64,000 nucleotides of DNA, from contig NZ_CP048113.1 in NCBI RefSeq assembly GCF_010093065.1, positions 5,208,001 to 5,272,000 of the forward strand, in the 5' to 3' direction. The position numbers and the translations under genes were made by a program. The notes beneath the pieces were generated by a model, which worked only from the letters and a program-made list of their open reading frames with translations, ran no database searches and was not told where the DNA came from. Of this stretch, positions 61,392 to 64,000 are shown piece after piece. Position 1 is the stretch's first letter, and every line of letters begins with the position of its first letter. Source of the stretch: Chitinophaga agri. GTDB lineage: Bacteria; Bacteroidota; Bacteroidia; Chitinophagales; Chitinophagaceae.

Positions 61392-62545
61392 GAAAAAAAA
61401 TCTGCGTCATAACTGGTACCCGCGCTGAATACGGTCTGTTACGCCCGTTAATGTCAGCCATTGCAGAGCATACAGATCTGCAGCTGCAGCTACTAGTGAC
61501 AGGCATGCACCTTTCACCGGAATTCGGTTTAACATACAGGCAGATAGAGGCAGATGGATTCCATATTGACCGGAAGATTGATATGTTACTTTCCAGTGAT
61601 TCCGTATCTGCCATTACGAAGTCTACCGGACTCGGTATGTTAGGATTTGCAGATGCATTCGCCTCACTGGAGCCTGACTGGGTTGTCATATTAGGAGATC
61701 GTTTTGAAGCCTTTGCAGCTGCTACAGCAGCATATATGGCGAGAATTCCGGTTGTACATCTGCACGGAGGTGAGACAACAGAAGGAGCGATTGATGAAGG
61801 ACTGAGGCATTCTATTACCAAAATGTCTTACCTGCATTTTACTTCAACAGAAGCATACAGGAACAGGGTAATACAACTGGGGGAAGCACCTGAGCGCGTA
61901 TTTAATGTTGGTGCGATAGGCATTGACAGTATTATGCAGCTGGACAGAATGAGCCGGGAGGAACTGGAAGTTTCTCTTGGTATGAAACTGGATCAGCCTA
62001 CCGTACTGGTGACCTATCATCCGGTTACATTAGAAGATAAAAGTGCAGAAGGACAGTTTAGCGTACTGATAAATGAGCTGCTGGCCCATTCTTCGCTGCA
62101 GATTATCATTACCTATCCGAATGCAGATGCTGATGGACGCGTGATCATCAGCCAGATCCAGGAACTGGTGAAACAAAACCCTGACAGGATACATGCCTAT
62201 CCGTCCCTGGGACAGAGACGCTATCTCTCAGTGATGCCGTATTTGAAGGCTGTGATCGGTAACTCATCAAGTGGCATCCTGGAAGTACCATCATTCGGTA
62301 TTCCTACATTGAATATAGGAGACAGACAAGGTGGACGTATTGCGGCAGAAAGTGTAGTGCATGCAGGTACTGAAGCTGATGCTATCAGGGAAGGGCTGAA
62401 GAAAGTGCTCTCAGATGCATTTGCAGCAGAATGCCGTCATGTAAAGAATCCATACGGTGATGGTTATGCAACTGTTGGTATTATGGAGGCACTATCCCGG
62501 TTTATTGAAGTAAAAAATATTAAAAAGAAGTTTTACGATCTGTAA
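61388..62545 (+). CDS. neuC: Hydrolysing NDP-sugar 2-epimerase (NeuC/LegG)
   Basis: The 385-residue protein belongs to the UDP-GlcNAc 2-epimerase family: KICVITGTRAEYGLLRPLMSAI, VVILGDRFEAFAAATAAYMARIPVVHLHGGETTEGAIDEGLRHSITKMS, VTYHPVT, and the C-terminal IGNSSSGILEVPSFGIPTLNIGDRQGGR. The NeuC/LegG type hydrolyses a nucleotide-linked diacetamido sugar to the free 2-epimer used by NeuB. The ATGA overlap with neuB indicates translational coupling, and the stop is directly followed by the next start. Confidence 0.9.
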   Translation: MRKKICVITGTRAEYGLLRPLMSAIAEHTDLQLQLLVTGMHLSPEFGLTYRQIEADGFHIDRKIDMLLSSDSVSAITKSTGLGMLGFADAFASLEPDWVVILGDRFEAFAAATAAYMARIPVVHLHGGETTEGAIDEGLRHSITKMSYLHFTSTEAYRNRVIQLGEAPERVFNVGAIGIDSIMQLDRMSREELEVSLGMKLDQPTVLVTYHPVTLEDKSAEGQFSVLINELLAHSSLQIIITYPNADADGRVIISQIQELVKQNPDRIHAYPSLGQRRYLSVMPYLKAVIGNSSSGILEVPSFGIPTLNIGDRQGGRIAAESVVHAGTEADAIREGLKKVLSDAFAAECRHVKNPYGDGYATVGIMEALSRFIEVKNIKKKFYDL

Positions 62546-63598
62546 ATGAAGAATTGGCACCACTATATTATTGGAAATACCGCAACTGTTAAAGATGCAA
62601 TGAAGCAACTGGACCAGCTTGGTCTGGTGAACGGCGTATTGTTCATTACAGATGAAAATGGTTGTTTGCTCGGCTCTATCACTGATGGAGACATCAGAAG
62701 GGGACTACTGAAGAATGTGAACGTAGACGATGTGCTTGTTGCGGCAGGTCACTTCCCATGCAAGTATCTGCATACGTTTGATCCATCTGCACGCGAAATA
62801 AAGGAGCTCAGGAATAAAAATATCCGCTTCATACCTGTGGTAGATGAGGAGATGAACATAAAGGGTGTGCTGGATCTGGAACACATCAAAAAGATGATTC
62901 CGGTAGAGGCAATATTGATGGCGGGTGGTAAAGGTCAGCGGTTAATGCCATTAACAGAGCATACGCCCAAGCCACTGCTGAAGGTCGGTCCCAAGCCAAT
63001 TATTGAACATAACATAGACCGGCTTATCGGTTGTGGTGTTGAAAATATATACCTGAGCGTGAACTACCTGGGACATCAGATCCGTGATTACTTCGGTGAC
63101 GGGACGAATAAAGGGGTGACCATCAGTTATATTGAAGAGAATTTTCCGATGGGGACGATTGGATCTGTGAAGAGAGTATCTCAATATAACCAGGAGCATT
63201 TACTGATCATGAACTCTGATATTCTCACCAATATCGATTTCCATGAATTCTATAATGACTTTATAGAACAGGGGGCTGATATGTCTGTAGCTGCGATCAG
63301 TTATAACGTTGATATACCTTATGCGGTGATGGAAACGAATGATCAGAACAGGATCACTTCATTGAAAGAAAAGCCTCGTTACACCTACTATTCAAATGCA
63401 GGTATTTACCTGATCAAGACTGAAATGCTTTCCTATGTACCGCATGACACATTTTTTAATGTGACAGATCTTATTGAAGATCTGATAGCGAAAGGAAAGA
63501 AGTTGATTACGTTCCCGATACTTGGATATTGGCTGGACATAGGACGAATGGATGATTTTAAGAAAGCACAAGAAGATATTAAGCACTTAAATTTATGA
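62546..63598 (+). CDS. ptmE: CBS-fused sugar nucleotidyltransferase, PtmE-like
   Basis: The 350-residue protein has a tandem CBS pair in residues 1-120 (ATVKDAMKQLDQLGLVNGVLFITDENGCLLGSITDGDIRR and REIKELRNKNIRFIPVVDEE). A nucleotidyltransferase domain follows with AILMAGGKGQRLMPLTEHTPKPLLKVGPKPIIEHNIDRL, and NSDILTNIDFHEF carries the metal-binding Asp. This domain order is that of Campylobacter PtmE, which makes GDP-glucosamine for the legionaminic acid pathway. The base preference (GTP versus UTP or CTP) cannot be read from sequence. It begins immediately after the neuC stop. Confidence 0.85.
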   Translation: MKNWHHYIIGNTATVKDAMKQLDQLGLVNGVLFITDENGCLLGSITDGDIRRGLLKNVNVDDVLVAAGHFPCKYLHTFDPSAREIKELRNKNIRFIPVVDEEMNIKGVLDLEHIKKMIPVEAILMAGGKGQRLMPLTEHTPKPLLKVGPKPIIEHNIDRLIGCGVENIYLSVNYLGHQIRDYFGDGTNKGVTISYIEENFPMGTIGSVKRVSQYNQEHLLIMNSDILTNIDFHEFYNDFIEQGADMSVAAISYNVDIPYAVMETNDQNRITSLKEKPRYTYYSNAGIYLIKTEMLSYVPHDTFFNVTDLIEDLIAKGKKLITFPILGYWLDIGRMDDFKKAQEDIKHLNL

Positions 63599-63608
63599 CG
63601 TTACTGAC

Positions 63609-64000
63609 ATGAAAGTGTTGTTTCTTATTCCTGCCAGAGGCGGTTCTAAGGGAGTACCAGGAAAAAACATCAAGTCTCTTGGAGGAAAACCTTTGATTGC
63701 ATATGCAATAGACGCAGTGAAGCCATTAACTGATATTTCAGATATCTGCATCTCTACAGATGCAGAAGATATCAAACTGGTCAGTGAAAATTGTGGAGTG
63801 CCAGTTCCTTTTTTACGGCCACCATATCTTGCAGCCGATAATTCAGGTACATACGAAGTGTGTCTGCATGCCTTAGATCATTATGCAGATCAGGGTATCC
63901 ATTATGATGTGTTGGTAATTCTGCAGCCAACCAGTCCATTCAGAACCACTGAACATATCAGGGAGGCATTGGATTTATACAATGAAGAACTTGATATGGT
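63609..64000 (+). CDS. neuA: CMP-nonulosonate cytidylyltransferase (NeuA/LegF), partial
   Basis: The reading frame starts with MKVLFLIPARGGSKGVPGKNI, the P-loop-like signature ARxGSKGxxxKN of CMP-sialic acid synthetases. It continues DISDICISTDAEDI and VLVILQPTSPFRTTEHI before running off the window at base 64000. The enzyme activates the nine-carbon acid as its CMP derivative. It completes the set for CMP-legionaminic acid or a near relative. Only about 130 residues are present, so the C terminus cannot be assessed. Confidence 0.9.
   Translation, partial: MKVLFLIPARGGSKGVPGKNIKSLGGKPLIAYAIDAVKPLTDISDICISTDAEDIKLVSENCGVPVPFLRPPYLAADNSGTYEVCLHALDHYADQGIHYDVLVILQPTSPFRTTEHIREALDLYNEELDM

Overview
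The window looks like a chromosomal segment of a Bacteroidota bacterium, most likely family Chitinophagaceae and probably Chitinophaga or a close relative. This is inferred from gene content: a TonB-dependent receptor, gliding protein GldC, a PorG-like type IX secretion protein, paired OmpH/Skp genes, an IcmF-type fused mutase and GH125. Many start codons are preceded by the Bacteroidota -7 promoter element TAnnTTTG rather than by clear Shine-Dalgarno sites. No rRNA, tRNA, CRISPR array, insertion sequence or prophage was recognised.

Layout. 1-9.4 kb: the end of a TonB-dependent receptor with a lipoprotein beta-propeller phytase, an SdpI-like protein, an N-acetylmuramoyl-alanine amidase, a long acyl-CoA dehydrogenase, an alpha/beta hydrolase, a membrane glycosyltransferase, an OppC-like permease and a small lipoprotein. 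9.5-13.9 kb: a glycosyltransferase, gldC, a YqeY-family gene, a CvpA-family gene, an alpha/beta hydrolase and a CBS protein. 14-18.7 kb: a TPR histidine kinase with an NtrC-type regulator, and an NAD(P)-binding protein. 18.9-25.8 kb: the envelope block nadK, porG-like, uppS, bamA, ompH, ompH. 25.9-28.6 kb: rpmH, rnpA (without a normal start codon), yidD and a C-terminal processing protease. 28.8-36.9 kb: a Tat-type oxidoreductase with a DUF1080 lipoprotein, superoxide dismutase, a PAS-LuxR regulator, a small J-domain-like protein, an SPFH protein, a deaminase and ligA. A repeat-rich non-coding stretch of 1.1 kb follows. 37.9-45.9 kb: an IcmF-type acyl-CoA mutase, a GH125 mannosidase, a membrane-anchored MutS-like ATPase and a radical SAM protein.

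45.9-48.1 kb holds few protein genes but four intrinsic terminators. Two promoter-terminator units each enclose a 30-codon micro-ORF. An inverted repeat flanks a 95-bp segment in the same interval.

48.1-51.1 kb: an AAA ATPase, a sterol-desaturase-family protein and an ECF sigma factor. From 51.4 kb to the end is a surface-polysaccharide cluster: UDP-galactopyranose mutase, a glycosyltransferase-like protein, an SLBB export protein, a Wzz-like protein, then an apparently complete run for an activated nonulosonic acid of the legionaminic type (LegB, LegC, NeuD/PglD-like acetyltransferase, NeuB/LegI, NeuC/LegG, PtmE-like nucleotidyltransferase, NeuA/LegF). The last gene runs off the window. Two promoter regions in this cluster share a 48-bp block at identical spacing, which suggests co-regulation.

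All calls rest on reading translated sequence and motifs by eye. No database search was run.
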